From Faecalibacterium prausnitzii (lineage in GTDB: Bacteria; Bacillota; Clostridia; Oscillospirales; Ruminococcaceae), in the NCBI RefSeq assembly GCF_003324185.1, contig NZ_PXUP01000013.1, forward strand, positions 1 through 64,000: a stretch of 64,000 nt of DNA, given 5' to 3'. Below, in pieces: positions 16,690 through 25,386 of the stretch. The translations under genes and the position numbers were made by a program. The notes under the pieces are model-generated. The model did not search any database and was not told the DNA's origin. It saw only the letters and a list, made by a program, of their open reading frames with translations. How positions within the stretch are numbered: position 1 is the stretch's first letter; each line of letters begins with the position of its first letter.

Positions 16690-16701
16690 TTTTGACCAGC
16701 T

Positions 16702-17439
16702 ATGGATGAAATTGTTTTTGAACCCAGTGATGTCAATATGTTAGCAGCTTTAGGCATCGTCGAAAGTGTAAAGTTGTTTCCGTTTATGTTATCAATGGGA
16801 GAACTTCAATATGCTTGCGATTCAGAATATCGTTGCAAACAATTCGTGAATTGCCTTTCAGAATATTATCCTGACAGCCAAATTGAAGCTAGACAACTGT
16901 GGTCGAAATATCATGGTACAGCGAATGCGGTTCAATGTGATATGATAAATCATAAGCCACTGCGTGTTTGGGTCAGGAGTTCTGCCGATTGTTGGTGCGG
17001 CATTTATTATATTTGTTACTATGCAGCAAAGTATGGTACAAATAGAATTTTGCTTGCATCCAGAGAAGGTCTGAAAGAATTTATGGAAGGGAAAACCGAT
17101 AAGATCTCACAAAAGTATTTGACGGAAGAAACTATTACTGAGTATGCCAAAAGATGGGGAAAGCTATTAAACGAAAACACCTCCATGCGTATTTGGCATG
17201 CGAACGATGTTAAAAGCGTTAACATAGATTATTTCGACCAGAGAATTATTAGTTTAGTATCGAGAATTCCTATTTCGGTTGGTGAACTTACCGCAGACGT
17301 ATTAAAAGCGATTTCTGCTCCGGTAAGTGACTGGTATGTCATGAAACGCATAGAAGCACTTTTGAAAAAGGGTGTTCTTCAAGTCGTTATTCCAAACAAA
17401 ATCTTTTATAATACCATCGTCCAGCTAAACGAAGAATAA
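16702..17439 (+). CDS. DUF1835/DUF3658 protein
   Basis: About 245 residues. The C-terminal ~90 residues (WGKLLNENTSMRIWHANDVKSV, then ISLVSRIPISVGELTADVLKA and a short winged-helix-like end) match the DUF3658 pattern; the N-terminal part resembles DUF1835 but its first strand looks short. An in-frame TGA lies 9 bases upstream of the ATG and no ribosome site is visible, so expression may depend on coupling to the upstream gene or the N-terminus may be lost. Function unknown. Confidence 0.65.
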   Translation: MDEIVFEPSDVNMLAALGIVESVKLFPFMLSMGELQYACDSEYRCKQFVNCLSEYYPDSQIEARQLWSKYHGTANAVQCDMINHKPLRVWVRSSADCWCGIYYICYYAAKYGTNRILLASREGLKEFMEGKTDKISQKYLTEETITEYAKRWGKLLNENTSMRIWHANDVKSVNIDYFDQRIISLVSRIPISVGELTADVLKAISAPVSDWYVMKRIEALLKKGVLQVVIPNKIFYNTIVQLNEE

Positions 17440-17544
17440 AGGAATCCGAGCAAGTCGGCCCAACAGTCACCTCATTTCAACGAGAGGGGTGGCTGTTGGG
17501 TCAATTGTTCAAAAAGAAAAACTGAAGATAATAAAAACTCTTGA

Positions 17545-17600
17545 TTTCTCCATCAAAACATGGTATATACATTATACGAAACAGTGCTTTGAAAGAACGC
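17545..17600. other. Candidate recombinase attachment site
   Basis: An AT-rich, partly symmetric stretch (GGTATATACATTATACGAAA) lies about 60 bp upstream of the serine recombinase gene, where such enzymes often have their attachment site. Its reverse complement shares GCA-TGTTT and an AATxxAT-like region with bases 33-58 at the left window edge, just beyond the VirB4 truncation. The match is weak and unproven. Confidence 0.3.
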
Positions 17601-17637
17601 TCCACCGTTCAATGACGTGTAAAGAGAGGTGCTTGCC

Positions 17638-19170
17638 ATGACCGCTGTGATCTACGCCCGCTATTCCAGTGATAACCAGCGCGAAGAATCCATCGAAGGC
17701 CAGATTCGTGAATGCACGGCCTATGCCGAAAAGAATGACATCACTATCGTCAAGCACTACATTGACCGCGCCATCTCTGCCAAGACGGATAATCGCCCTC
17801 AATTCCAACAGATGATAAAGGACAGCGACAAGAAGCTGTTTGATATTGTTCTGGTCTGGAAACTTGACCGCTTTGCCCGGAATCGCTACGACAGTGCCCG
17901 GTATAAGACCCAGCTGAAGAAGAACGGTGTCAAGCTCATGTCGGCTACGGAGATCATCTCCGAGGGGCCAGAGGGTATCATTCTGGAATCGGTTCTGGAG
18001 GGCTATGCAGAATACTACTCTGCCGACCTTGCCGAAAAGGTTGTCCGTGGACAGACAGAGAACATCCTGAAAGGCCGCTGCAACGGTGGTCGTGGAACGT
18101 TTGGATATACGCTGGATTCCGAGCGGAAATTTCACATCGACCCGCTTGCCTCCCCTTTCGTGCTGGAATCGTTCACGAAGTATCGGGATGGCCTCACGAT
18201 GAAAGAGATTCGGGACTGGCTGAATGAAAACGGCATCAAGAACCCGGTCGGAGGCGAATTTACTTACAACAGCGTGGAGCACATGCTCAAAAACCGGCGT
18301 TATATCGGAGAACTGAAATTCCGGGATGTGGTCGTGCCGGATGCGATTCCGCCCATCGTGCCGCTGGAACTGTTCGATGATGTGCAGGAAAAGATTGCCA
18401 AAAACAAGAAAGCCCCTGCCCGAAGAAAGGCAGAGGACGATTACCTGCTGACAACCAAGCTGCACTGTGGTTGCTGCGGTGCGCTGATGTTTGGCGAAAG
18501 CGGCACAAGCCGGACGGGAGAAGTCCACCGCTACTATAAATGTGCCACGGCCAAAAAGAAGAAGGGCTGCAAGAAGAAAACTGTCCGCAAACAGTGGCTG
18601 GAAGATCTGGTGGTGAACCAGACCATGCAGCTTGTCCGGGACGATGCCGCCATGGAATCCATTATCGCCAAGGTCATGGAGCTGCAAGACCGAGAGAACA
18701 CCAACCTTCCTCTCTATGAGAAACAGCTCCGGGATGCAGAATCGGGTATCCAGAATATGCTCAACGCAATTCAAGCCGGAATCCTCACCAGTTCCACCAA
18801 GGAACGGTTGGAACAGCTCGAAGAAACCAAGCGTGAGCTTGAAGCCCGCATTGCGGAAGAAAAGCTGGCAAAGCCAAAAATCAAAGAGGAATTTATCCGT
18901 TTCTGGCTGATGCGCTTCCGTAAACTGGACATGAGCCTGAAAGACCAGAGGCAAGCGTTGGTGGATACGTTCATCAATTCGATTTATCTGTACGATGATA
19001 AGGTTTTGATAACCTTTAACTATAAAGAAGGTACACAGACCATCACGTTTGAGGAAGCGGCCCAAGCCGCATCAAAGGAAAATGGTTCGGATTTGGATTG
19101 CTTTACTGCACCACAAAAAAGACAGCTTTTGATAGCTGTCTTTTTTGTTTTATCCCGCAATTCCGTTTAA
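17638..19170 (+). CDS. Large serine recombinase
   Basis: Site-specific integrase/excisionase of the resolvase-invertase superfamily. About 510 residues: catalytic domain with YARYSSDNQ (nucleophilic Ser ~10-11) and KLDRFARNRYD, recombinase domain about 160-280, a zinc ribbon with four cysteines (HCGCCGALMFG, then YKCATAKKKKGC), a coiled coil about 355-425, and a conserved C-terminal core ending SDLDCFTAP. ATG 17638 follows GAGAGGTG. The last ~23 residues cross a terminator hairpin, so the C-terminus may have been altered by integration. It marks the right end of the mobile DNA. Confidence 0.92.
   Translation: MTAVIYARYSSDNQREESIEGQIRECTAYAEKNDITIVKHYIDRAISAKTDNRPQFQQMIKDSDKKLFDIVLVWKLDRFARNRYDSARYKTQLKKNGVKLMSATEIISEGPEGIILESVLEGYAEYYSADLAEKVVRGQTENILKGRCNGGRGTFGYTLDSERKFHIDPLASPFVLESFTKYRDGLTMKEIRDWLNENGIKNPVGGEFTYNSVEHMLKNRRYIGELKFRDVVVPDAIPPIVPLELFDDVQEKIAKNKKAPARRKAEDDYLLTTKLHCGCCGALMFGESGTSRTGEVHRYYKCATAKKKKGCKKKTVRKQWLEDLVVNQTMQLVRDDAAMESIIAKVMELQDRENTNLPLYEKQLRDAESGIQNMLNAIQAGILTSSTKERLEQLEETKRELEARIAEEKLAKPKIKEEFIRFWLMRFRKLDMSLKDQRQALVDTFINSIYLYDDKVLITFNYKEGTQTITFEEAAQAASKENGSDLDCFTAPQKRQLLIAVFFVLSRNSV
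19115..19146 (+). terminator. Terminator within the recombinase 3' end
   Basis: AAAAAAGACAGCT and AGCTGTCTTTTTT form a perfect 13-bp stem with a 6-base loop, ending in T6. It lies about 25 bases before the recombinase stop codon. Confidence 0.8.
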
Positions 19171-19283
19171 CAGCACCGGAAGAACAGAGGACTTGAACAA
19201 GGTTGTGACAAAAAGGGGAGCACCGGCAGAGCCGCCGGGTGCCGCGCCCCGTTGCACAGACCCGTTCAAATCTTTCTCTGCAC

Positions 19284-19313
19284 TAGACAATCACCCCCTG
19301 TTCGCGGTATACT
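19284..19313 (+). promoter_or_regulatory. Promoter of the LRR-VWA-MoxR unit
   Basis: TAGACA (19284-19289), an 18-base spacer and TATACT (19308-19313). A start point near 19320 would leave the in-frame ATG at 19323 leaderless and favours the ATG at 19350. Confidence 0.55.
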
Positions 19314-19349
19314 GAAAGCTGAATGAATGCAGAAAAACGAGGTCGCAGC

Positions 19350-20450
19350 ATGGTGGAACAGGCAAACGAACTGATATTGGATATCTTGCCCCTTTCGGCA
19401 CAGACGGCACGGCTGGTGCGGGTGTACGGCACAGCGCCCTGCGTGGCGCTGCCGGGCACTCTGCCCGCCCCGGCGGGCGGCAGCCTTGCCCTGACCGAGC
19501 TGGGCGACTACTGCTTCTCGGAAAAGCCCCGCAGCCTGCCTGCGGCGGATGCCCTCTGCCGCTACGCAGTAAGCGCAGACGGTACGGTGCGGCTGACCCG
19601 GGCGTTCGGGCAGGCGGTGGGGCAAAAGCCCGCCCGCCGGTACGATTTTGACCTTGACGCCCCGGCCGCGGACGAAGAGAAACTGCACCCGGTGTGCGGC
19701 AGCTTTCTGGAAGAAGCCACCCTGCCGGACAGCGTACAGGTCATCGGCAGCTGCGCCTTTTACAACTGCCGCAGCCTGCGCCTGCTCACGGTGGGCAGCG
19801 GGGGACTTACCGTGGGCAGCGATGTGTTTTTGAACTGCTTTGCGCTGGAGACCCTGCGGGTGCAGGCCGCACCGGAGCAGCCCACCGGGCTGTTTGCGCT
19901 GGTGAACAACATCACCGAGGCCGTGCAGGCGCAGTTCTGGCCCGCCGATGCCCCCGCGCCGCTGGCGGCGCTGTGGTACCCCGCCTACTGGGAGGATATC
20001 GAGGAGACCCCCGCCCACATCCTGCTGCACACCTTTTCCGGGCAGGGATACCATTACAGACAGTGTTTTCTCGACAATAAATTCCTCCCCGCAGAATATG
20101 ACGCCATCTTCCCGCAGGGGCACGATGCCGATGACGCCGCCATTATGGCCATGCTCTGCTTTGGCCGCCTGCGGTATCCGTGGCAGCTGACCGAAGCTGC
20201 CGCCGGGCACTACCGGGCGTTTCTGGCAGCCAACACCGACCGGGTGTTCGCCCGCCTTTTAAAGGCACAGGATACCGACAGCATCCGCGCCCTGCTGGCG
20301 TTGGACGTGCTGGATAAAGCCGCTTTTGCATCTGCCGCCGCCCTTGCCGCCAAGGCAGAGAACGCCGCTGCTGCCGCCCTGTTGGCAGATGCGGAGCACA
20401 AAAAATATGCCCCCCAGTCCAAAAAGCAGCGGTACGATTTTGATTTTTGA
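19350..20450 (+). CDS. Leucine-rich-repeat plus ankyrin-like protein
   Basis: About 366 residues. Two BspA-type leucine-rich repeats lie about residues 125-175 (SVQVIGSCAFYNCRSL, then VGSDVFLNCFALETL). The C-terminal ~110 residues are alanine-rich helices that look ankyrin-like (FARLLKAQDTDSIRALL). No signal peptide is seen, so it is probably cytoplasmic. ATG 19350 has GAGG 7 bases upstream; the alternative ATG is at 19323. It begins a unit with a VWA-domain protein and a MoxR ATPase, suggesting a scaffold or substrate-binding role there. Confidence 0.75.
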   Translation: MVEQANELILDILPLSAQTARLVRVYGTAPCVALPGTLPAPAGGSLALTELGDYCFSEKPRSLPAADALCRYAVSADGTVRLTRAFGQAVGQKPARRYDFDLDAPAADEEKLHPVCGSFLEEATLPDSVQVIGSCAFYNCRSLRLLTVGSGGLTVGSDVFLNCFALETLRVQAAPEQPTGLFALVNNITEAVQAQFWPADAPAPLAALWYPAYWEDIEETPAHILLHTFSGQGYHYRQCFLDNKFLPAEYDAIFPQGHDADDAAIMAMLCFGRLRYPWQLTEAAAGHYRAFLAANTDRVFARLLKAQDTDSIRALLALDVLDKAAFASAAALAAKAENAAAAALLADAEHKKYAPQSKKQRYDFDF

Positions 20451-20464
20451 GAGGTGACCACACG

Positions 20465-21895
20465 TTGCCAAAAGAAAAATTTTTCGACCCCCGCAAGCCC
20501 TTCCAATCCCAGCGGCCGGAGACCCACGAGGAGTGGCAGGCACGCATGGGTGGCGAGGTGCTGGCGGTGGTGCGCAGCGGGCTGTATCTGGACTTCCGGT
20601 TTCTGGATATGGCACTCAGCGCCCTGAACCCCGCCCCGGACGAGCGCTGCCGGGTGCTGGCTACGGACGGACAGACCCTGTATTATCAGCCGCAGCGCCT
20701 GCTGCAGCTTTATCAGGAGAACCCGAAATATCTCAACCGGTTGTATCTGCACACCATCTTCCACTGCATATTCCGGCATTTGTGGCTGAAAGGCCGCCGG
20801 GAGCCGCAGCTGTGGAGCCTTGCGTGCGATATCGCGGTGGAAAACGTCATTGACAGCTTACAGCGCAAAAGCGTGATGCGTCCGCTCACCTATGTGCGGC
20901 AGAATGCCTACCGGCAGATCACCGCTGAGGAAAAGGTGGTGGCGGCAGCGCCGGTGTACCGTTGGCTCACCCGGCAGACGCCCGGCGTGCTGCGGCAGCT
21001 GGAGCGGGAATTTGTCACCGACGACCACCGCCTGTGGCCGAAGGATGCCCCGGAGCAGCCCCAGCAGATGCCCACCCCTCTGCCGCAGAAAACGTGGCAG
21101 AAGATCGGGGAGCGGATGCAGACCGAGCTGGATCTGCGGGATAAAGAGGCGGGCGAGGGCACCGATGCCTTGAAGCAGCAGGTGAAGGCCGCCAACCGCA
21201 GCCGCCGCAGCTACAAGGACTTTCTGCGCCGGTTCTGCGTCCTGCGCGAGGAGGTAAAACTGGACCCGGACGAGTTCGATCTGAACTTCTACACCTACGG
21301 CCTTTCGGTGTACGGCAACCTGCCCCTGATCGAGCCGCTGGAAAGCCGGGAAAGCAAAAAGATCGAGGAGCTGGCATTGGTCATTGATACCAGCTACTCT
21401 ACCTCCGGCGAGCTGGTGCGCGCCTTTCTGGCCGAGACCTACACCCTGCTGAAAGGGCGGGAAAACTTTTTCCACCGCATGAATCTGCACCTCATTCAGG
21501 CCGACAACGCCGTGCGGCAGGATATCCTCATCCGCAACGAGGACGAGCTCATCCACGCCATGAACCACTTTGAGCTGCGGGGCGGCGGCGGAACGGATTT
21601 CCGCCCGGCCTTTGCATATGTGGATCAGCTTTGCGCCGAAAAGAAGTTTTCGAACCTGCGCGGCCTGCTGTACTTCACCGACGGCATGGGCACCTACCCG
21701 GCGCGGCGTCCCGGCTACGATACCGCCTTTCTGTTTTTGGGGGAGCGGTTCGATGATGCCAATGTGCCGCCGTGGGCGATGAAGGTGGTACTGGACGAAG
21801 AAGAATTTACCGGTGCGGCAGCCCGCCCGGCCAGCGCCCTTGCGGACGCTCTGGCCGAGGAGGACGACCTGTACCGCGAGCTGAACAACTCCTGA
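20465..21895 (+). CDS. VWA-like protein with metallopeptidase-like N-domain (DUF2201 type)
   Basis: About 476 residues. The N-terminal half contains HTIFHCIFRHLW (about residue 100), the HxxxH-like helix of DUF2201_N putative metallopeptidase domains. The C-terminal half is a von Willebrand A fold with a MIDAS DTSYSTS and a later TDGMG loop. These proteins typically pair with a MoxR ATPase, as here. TTG 20465 is chosen because GAGAGGTGA lies 7 bases upstream, overlapping the end of the LRR gene. The catalytic status is untested. Confidence 0.82.
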   Translation: MPKEKFFDPRKPFQSQRPETHEEWQARMGGEVLAVVRSGLYLDFRFLDMALSALNPAPDERCRVLATDGQTLYYQPQRLLQLYQENPKYLNRLYLHTIFHCIFRHLWLKGRREPQLWSLACDIAVENVIDSLQRKSVMRPLTYVRQNAYRQITAEEKVVAAAPVYRWLTRQTPGVLRQLEREFVTDDHRLWPKDAPEQPQQMPTPLPQKTWQKIGERMQTELDLRDKEAGEGTDALKQQVKAANRSRRSYKDFLRRFCVLREEVKLDPDEFDLNFYTYGLSVYGNLPLIEPLESRESKKIEELALVIDTSYSTSGELVRAFLAETYTLLKGRENFFHRMNLHLIQADNAVRQDILIRNEDELIHAMNHFELRGGGGTDFRPAFAYVDQLCAEKKFSNLRGLLYFTDGMGTYPARRPGYDTAFLFLGERFDDANVPPWAMKVVLDEEEFTGAAARPASALADALAEEDDLYRELNNS

Positions 21896-21912
21896 CAAGA
21901 GGGGGAACCATT

Positions 21913-23451
21913 ATGAATATCAAACGTGCCAAAGAAGAAATCGAGCATACCGTAAAAGCTTACCTTGCCAAGGATGCGCTGGGCGAATACGCCATTCCCG
22001 CCATCCGGCAGCGCCCCATCCTGCTGATGGGCCCTCCGGGTATTGGCAAAACGCAGGTGATGGAGCAGGTGGCCCGGGAGTGCGGGGTGGCACTGGTGGC
22101 CTACACCATCACCCACCACACCCGCCAGAGCGCCGTGGGTCTGCCCTTTATCCGGCAGCGCCACTACGGCGATAAGGACGTATCGGTGACCGAATACACC
22201 ATGAGCGAGATCATTGCCAGCATCTACGCTAAAATGGAGGCCACCGGCCTTTCGGAGGGCATTCTGTTCATCGACGAGATCAACTGCGTGTCCGAGACGT
22301 TGGCCCCCACCATGTTGCAATTTTTGCAGTGCAAGACCTTTGGCAATCAGGCCGTGCCTGCGGGCTGGGTCATCGTGGCGGCAGGCAACCCACCGGAATA
22401 CAATAAATCCGTCCGGGATTTTGACATCGTAACCCTTGACCGCGTGCGCCGCATGGATATCGAGCCCGACCTGCCGGTGTGGAAGGACTACGCCCGTGCT
22501 GCGCATATCCACAGTGCCATCCTGAGTTATCTGGAACTGCATCCCCAGAACTTCTACCAGATCAACGCGGACGTGGACGGCACCCAGTTCGTCACCGCCC
22601 GCGGCTGGGAGGATCTTTCCAACCTGCTGGACACCTACGAAGCACTGGGCTTGCAGGCGGACGAGGAACTGATCCGGGAGTATATCCAGCACCCGAAGAT
22701 CGCCGAGGACTTCTCGGCCTATCTGGATCTGTACTACAAGTACCGGGACGACTACGGCGTGGAGGAAATTCTTGCCGGGCAGGCAAAGCCCGCCGTGTTC
22801 GCACGGCTGCTGCAGGCTCCCTTTGACGAGCGGCTTAGCCTTGTCAGTCTGCTGCTGGCCGGGCTGGACACCCGTTTTACCGCCTCTTTGCAGGCGGATG
22901 CCGTGGCCGATGCCTGCTACGCCTTTTTGCGGGAGACCAAAAAGGCGCTGGCTGCCCTGCCGGAGGATATCCCGGACGGCTCCGCAGAGCTGTTCAGCCA
23001 GCAGATCAAGGACTACGAAGCCGAGACCCAGCAAAAGCGCGATGCCGGGCTGCTGGGCAAGGCAGAACTGACCAACCGTCTGCAGGTGCAGGCCGCGCTG
23101 CACCAGTGGGAAGGGGAGCTGCGCCGCGCCAACGCCGCCGGTACACAGGAGGCCTTCGACCTGCTGCGCGGTCAGTTCGGCGCACTGGCAGACCAGCGCG
23201 AAGCCGCCCAAAAGACCGCCGCCGCTGCGCTGGAAGCCGCCTTCGACTTTATGGAGCAGGCCTTTGCGGAAAGTCAGGAGATGGTGGTGTTCGTCACCGA
23301 ACTTACGGTGAACCCCGCCTCCCACCAGTTCCTCACCGAGAACGGCTGCGAACGGTACTTCAAGTACAACAAGGATCTGCTGCTGGATCACCGCAAGGCC
23401 GCTTTGCAGCAGGAACTTGCCGCCGAGCAGCGCCGCCACGGCGGGGTGTAA
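21913..23451 (+). CDS. MoxR-type AAA+ ATPase
   Basis: A 512-residue AAA+ ATPase. Walker A GPPGIGKT is near residue 45, Walker B ILFIDEINC near residue 125, and sensor-1 VAAGNPPE near 160. Beyond about residue 300 there is a long helical, alanine-rich tail, longer than in simple MoxR proteins. MoxR ATPases act as chaperones with VWA proteins, and the VWA gene ends 17 bases upstream. GAGGGGGAA precedes the ATG. Confidence 0.88.
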   Translation: MNIKRAKEEIEHTVKAYLAKDALGEYAIPAIRQRPILLMGPPGIGKTQVMEQVARECGVALVAYTITHHTRQSAVGLPFIRQRHYGDKDVSVTEYTMSEIIASIYAKMEATGLSEGILFIDEINCVSETLAPTMLQFLQCKTFGNQAVPAGWVIVAAGNPPEYNKSVRDFDIVTLDRVRRMDIEPDLPVWKDYARAAHIHSAILSYLELHPQNFYQINADVDGTQFVTARGWEDLSNLLDTYEALGLQADEELIREYIQHPKIAEDFSAYLDLYYKYRDDYGVEEILAGQAKPAVFARLLQAPFDERLSLVSLLLAGLDTRFTASLQADAVADACYAFLRETKKALAALPEDIPDGSAELFSQQIKDYEAETQQKRDAGLLGKAELTNRLQVQAALHQWEGELRRANAAGTQEAFDLLRGQFGALADQREAAQKTAAAALEAAFDFMEQAFAESQEMVVFVTELTVNPASHQFLTENGCERYFKYNKDLLLDHRKAALQQELAAEQRRHGGV

Positions 23452-23461
23452 GGCGAGGAAA

Positions 23462-23520
23462 ACGATTTGATTTTTTGGGGTTCAGAAACGCCTGCGGGCG
23501 TTTCTGAACCCCTTTTCTCA
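23462..23520. repeat. Intergenic palindrome repeat, copy A
   Basis: Perfect 16-bp stem GGGGTTCAGAAACGCC / GGCGTTTCTGAACCCC with TGCG loop (23477-23512). The left arm ACGATTTGATTTTTT and right arm TTTTCTCAC match the arms of other copies. It may also end the MoxR transcript. Confidence 0.8.
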
Positions 23521-23533
23521 CAAGTGGGGACGC

Positions 23534-23570
23534 AAAAAAGGACACCGCACGAAGCGGTGTCCTCTTTTTT
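23534..23570. terminator. Bidirectional terminator between moxR and iscU
   Basis: GGACACCGC / GCGGTGTCC, a 9-bp stem with a 5-base loop, is flanked by A6 on the left and T6 on the right, so it can end transcripts from both sides. Confidence 0.85.
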
Positions 23571-23589
23571 GCTTATGATACTGTCAGGA

Positions 23590-24033
23590 TCAGTTGCCGC
23601 AGCTCTCGCAGTGCTCACAGTCCTCTTCCAGTTTGCCCACGATGGGCTCCGGGTCGATGCCCTGACGGCGGTAGTAGTCGGACAGAGCAGCCTTGACGGC
23701 CTGCTCGGCCAGAACAGAGCAGTGCACCTTGACCGGGGGCAGACCCTCCAGAGCCTCCACAACGGCCTTGTTGGTCAGCTTCAGCGCCTCGTCCACGGTC
23801 TTGCCCTTGATCAGGTCGGTGGCCATGCTGCTGGTGGCAATAGCTGCGCCGCAGCCAAAGGTGAGGAACTTGACGTCCACGATCACATTGTTCTCAATCT
23901 TCAGGTACATGCGCATGATGTCGCCGCACTTGGGATTGCCCACTTCACCCACGCCGTTTGCATCGGGCAGCTCACCTACGTTGTGCGGATTTGCGAAATG
24001 CTCCATGACCTTGGCACTATACATACTTGCCAT
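23590..24033 (-). CDS. iscU: IscU/NifU-like Fe-S scaffold protein
   Basis: Scaffold on which Fe-S clusters are assembled before transfer to apoproteins. The 147-residue protein has the three conserved cysteines: KCGD (about residue 35), FGCGAA (about 60) and HCSV (about 103). An extra cysteine-rich tail (CEHCESCGN) is present, as in many Clostridia versions. ATG 24033 follows GGGAGAAC and lies 2 bases after the iscS stop, so the two are one operon. Confidence 0.93.
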   Translation of the reverse strand: MASMYSAKVMEHFANPHNVGELPDANGVGEVGNPKCGDIMRMYLKIENNVIVDVKFLTFGCGAAIATSSMATDLIKGKTVDEALKLTNKAVVEALEGLPPVKVHCSVLAEQAVKAALSDYYRRQGIDPEPIVGKLEEDCEHCESCGN

Positions 24034-24035
24034 AA

Positions 24036-25253
24036 TTACTGTTCTCCCTTCAGGCTGAACTGGCGGGCCTTGTTCTGACCCTGCAGCCACATACAACTCA
24101 TAGCGCGGCGGCGGGGAATGACCTCCTCCAGCACGTCACACAGATATTTTGCTTCTTCCATGGTGTTCTGCGGGCCAAAGGTGAACCGCATGGAACCGTG
24201 GCCGATCTCCTCCGGCAGGCCGATGCTCAGCAGCACATGGCTGGGGTCCAGACTGTCGGAGTTGCAGGCAGAGCCGGTAGAGGCGCAGATGCCGTGCATA
24301 TCCAGATCCAGCAGAATGGTCTCGCCCTCCAGACCCGGGAAGCTGATGTTCACATTGTTGGGCAGACGGGGGCTGCGGCCGCCGTTCAGGCGGGCTTCCG
24401 GGATGTTCTTGAGGATGCGGTCGATGACGTAATCGCGCAGCTCGCTCTCGTGGGCCATGCGCTCATCCAGATGCGCCGTGGCGATCTCCAGTGCCTTGCC
24501 CATGGCAGCAATGCCGGCCACGTTCTCGGTGCCTGCACGGTGGCGGGCCTCCTGACTGCCACCATCGATCAAGTTCTGGGGCCATACGCCCTTACGGCAG
24601 TACAGTGCACCCATGCCCTTGGGGCCATTGAACTTGTGGGCGCTCATGGACAGCATATCCACGCCCAGCTCCTTCACATCCACGGGGATGGCACCCACAG
24701 CCTGCACCGCATCGGTGTGCATCCAGACACCGTGCTTGTGAGCGACCTCGGCGATCTCCTTGATGGGCTGGATGGTGCCGATCTCGTTGTTGGCCATCAT
24801 GATGCTGACCAGTGCGGTGTCGGGACGGATGGCAGCCTCCACGTCCTCGGGGCGGATGTAGCCCTCGGAGGTGGGACGGATATAGGTCACCTCAAAGCCC
24901 ATGCGCTCCAGTGCAGCCATGCTGTGCATGATGGCATGATGCTCAAAAGCGCTGGTGATGAGGTGCTTTTTGTTCTGGCGTGCCTTGGTAAAGGCGGTGC
25001 CCTTTACCGCCCAGTTGTCGGCCTCGGAGCCGCAGCTGGTAAAGAAGAGCTCAGCCGGACTTGCATTGATGGCCTTTGCCACCTGCGCACGGCCGGTGTC
25101 CACGAATTCCTTTGCCTCATAGCCGATGCTGTAATGGCTGCTGGGGTTGCCGCAGGCACCGCTCAGGGCTTTGACCATCATTTCCAGTGCCTCGGGAGCA
25201 CAGGGAGTGGTGGCAGCATTATCCAGATAAACCACTTTTTCCATGTTTTCCAT
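24036..25253 (-). CDS. iscS: Cysteine desulfurase (IscS/NifS)
   Basis: PLP enzyme that takes sulfur from cysteine for Fe-S cluster assembly. It is 405 residues long; the start VYLDNAATTPCAPEAL, the PLP lysine region SAHKFNGPKGMGALY, and the mobile loop cysteine in ASTGSACNSDS are all present. The last ~20 residues extend past the usual end. It begins the iscS-iscU operon behind a strong promoter. Confidence 0.95.
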   Translation of the reverse strand: MENMEKVVYLDNAATTPCAPEALEMMVKALSGACGNPSSHYSIGYEAKEFVDTGRAQVAKAINASPAELFFTSCGSEADNWAVKGTAFTKARQNKKHLITSAFEHHAIMHSMAALERMGFEVTYIRPTSEGYIRPEDVEAAIRPDTALVSIMMANNEIGTIQPIKEIAEVAHKHGVWMHTDAVQAVGAIPVDVKELGVDMLSMSAHKFNGPKGMGALYCRKGVWPQNLIDGGSQEARHRAGTENVAGIAAMGKALEIATAHLDERMAHESELRDYVIDRILKNIPEARLNGGRSPRLPNNVNISFPGLEGETILLDLDMHGICASTGSACNSDSLDPSHVLLSIGLPEEIGHGSMRFTFGPQNTMEEAKYLCDVLEEVIPRRRAMSCMWLQGQNKARQFSLKGEQ

Positions 25254-25333
25254 AGGAATGATCCTTTCTTATTGAACGCGTCTGCGGGAGCCTTGAATGC
25301 CCTGTGCAGATGCGGAATCCTTTCAACGGATAA

Positions 25334-25363
25334 GTTATACCATATCATTCCCTAGTATGTCAA
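25334..25363 (-). promoter_or_regulatory. Promoter of iscS-iscU with a possible operator
   Basis: On the minus strand TTGACA (25358-25363), an 18-base spacer and TATAAC (25334-25339). The -35 box lies inside an AGTAT...ATACT inverted repeat (25354-25373), a possible site for the nearby Rrf2 regulator. Confidence 0.75.
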
Positions 25364-25386
25364 TATGAATACTGGATTTTCGTGAT

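Noticed and set aside
17572-19065. 497-codon minus-strand frame
   Set aside because: Antisense to the serine recombinase.
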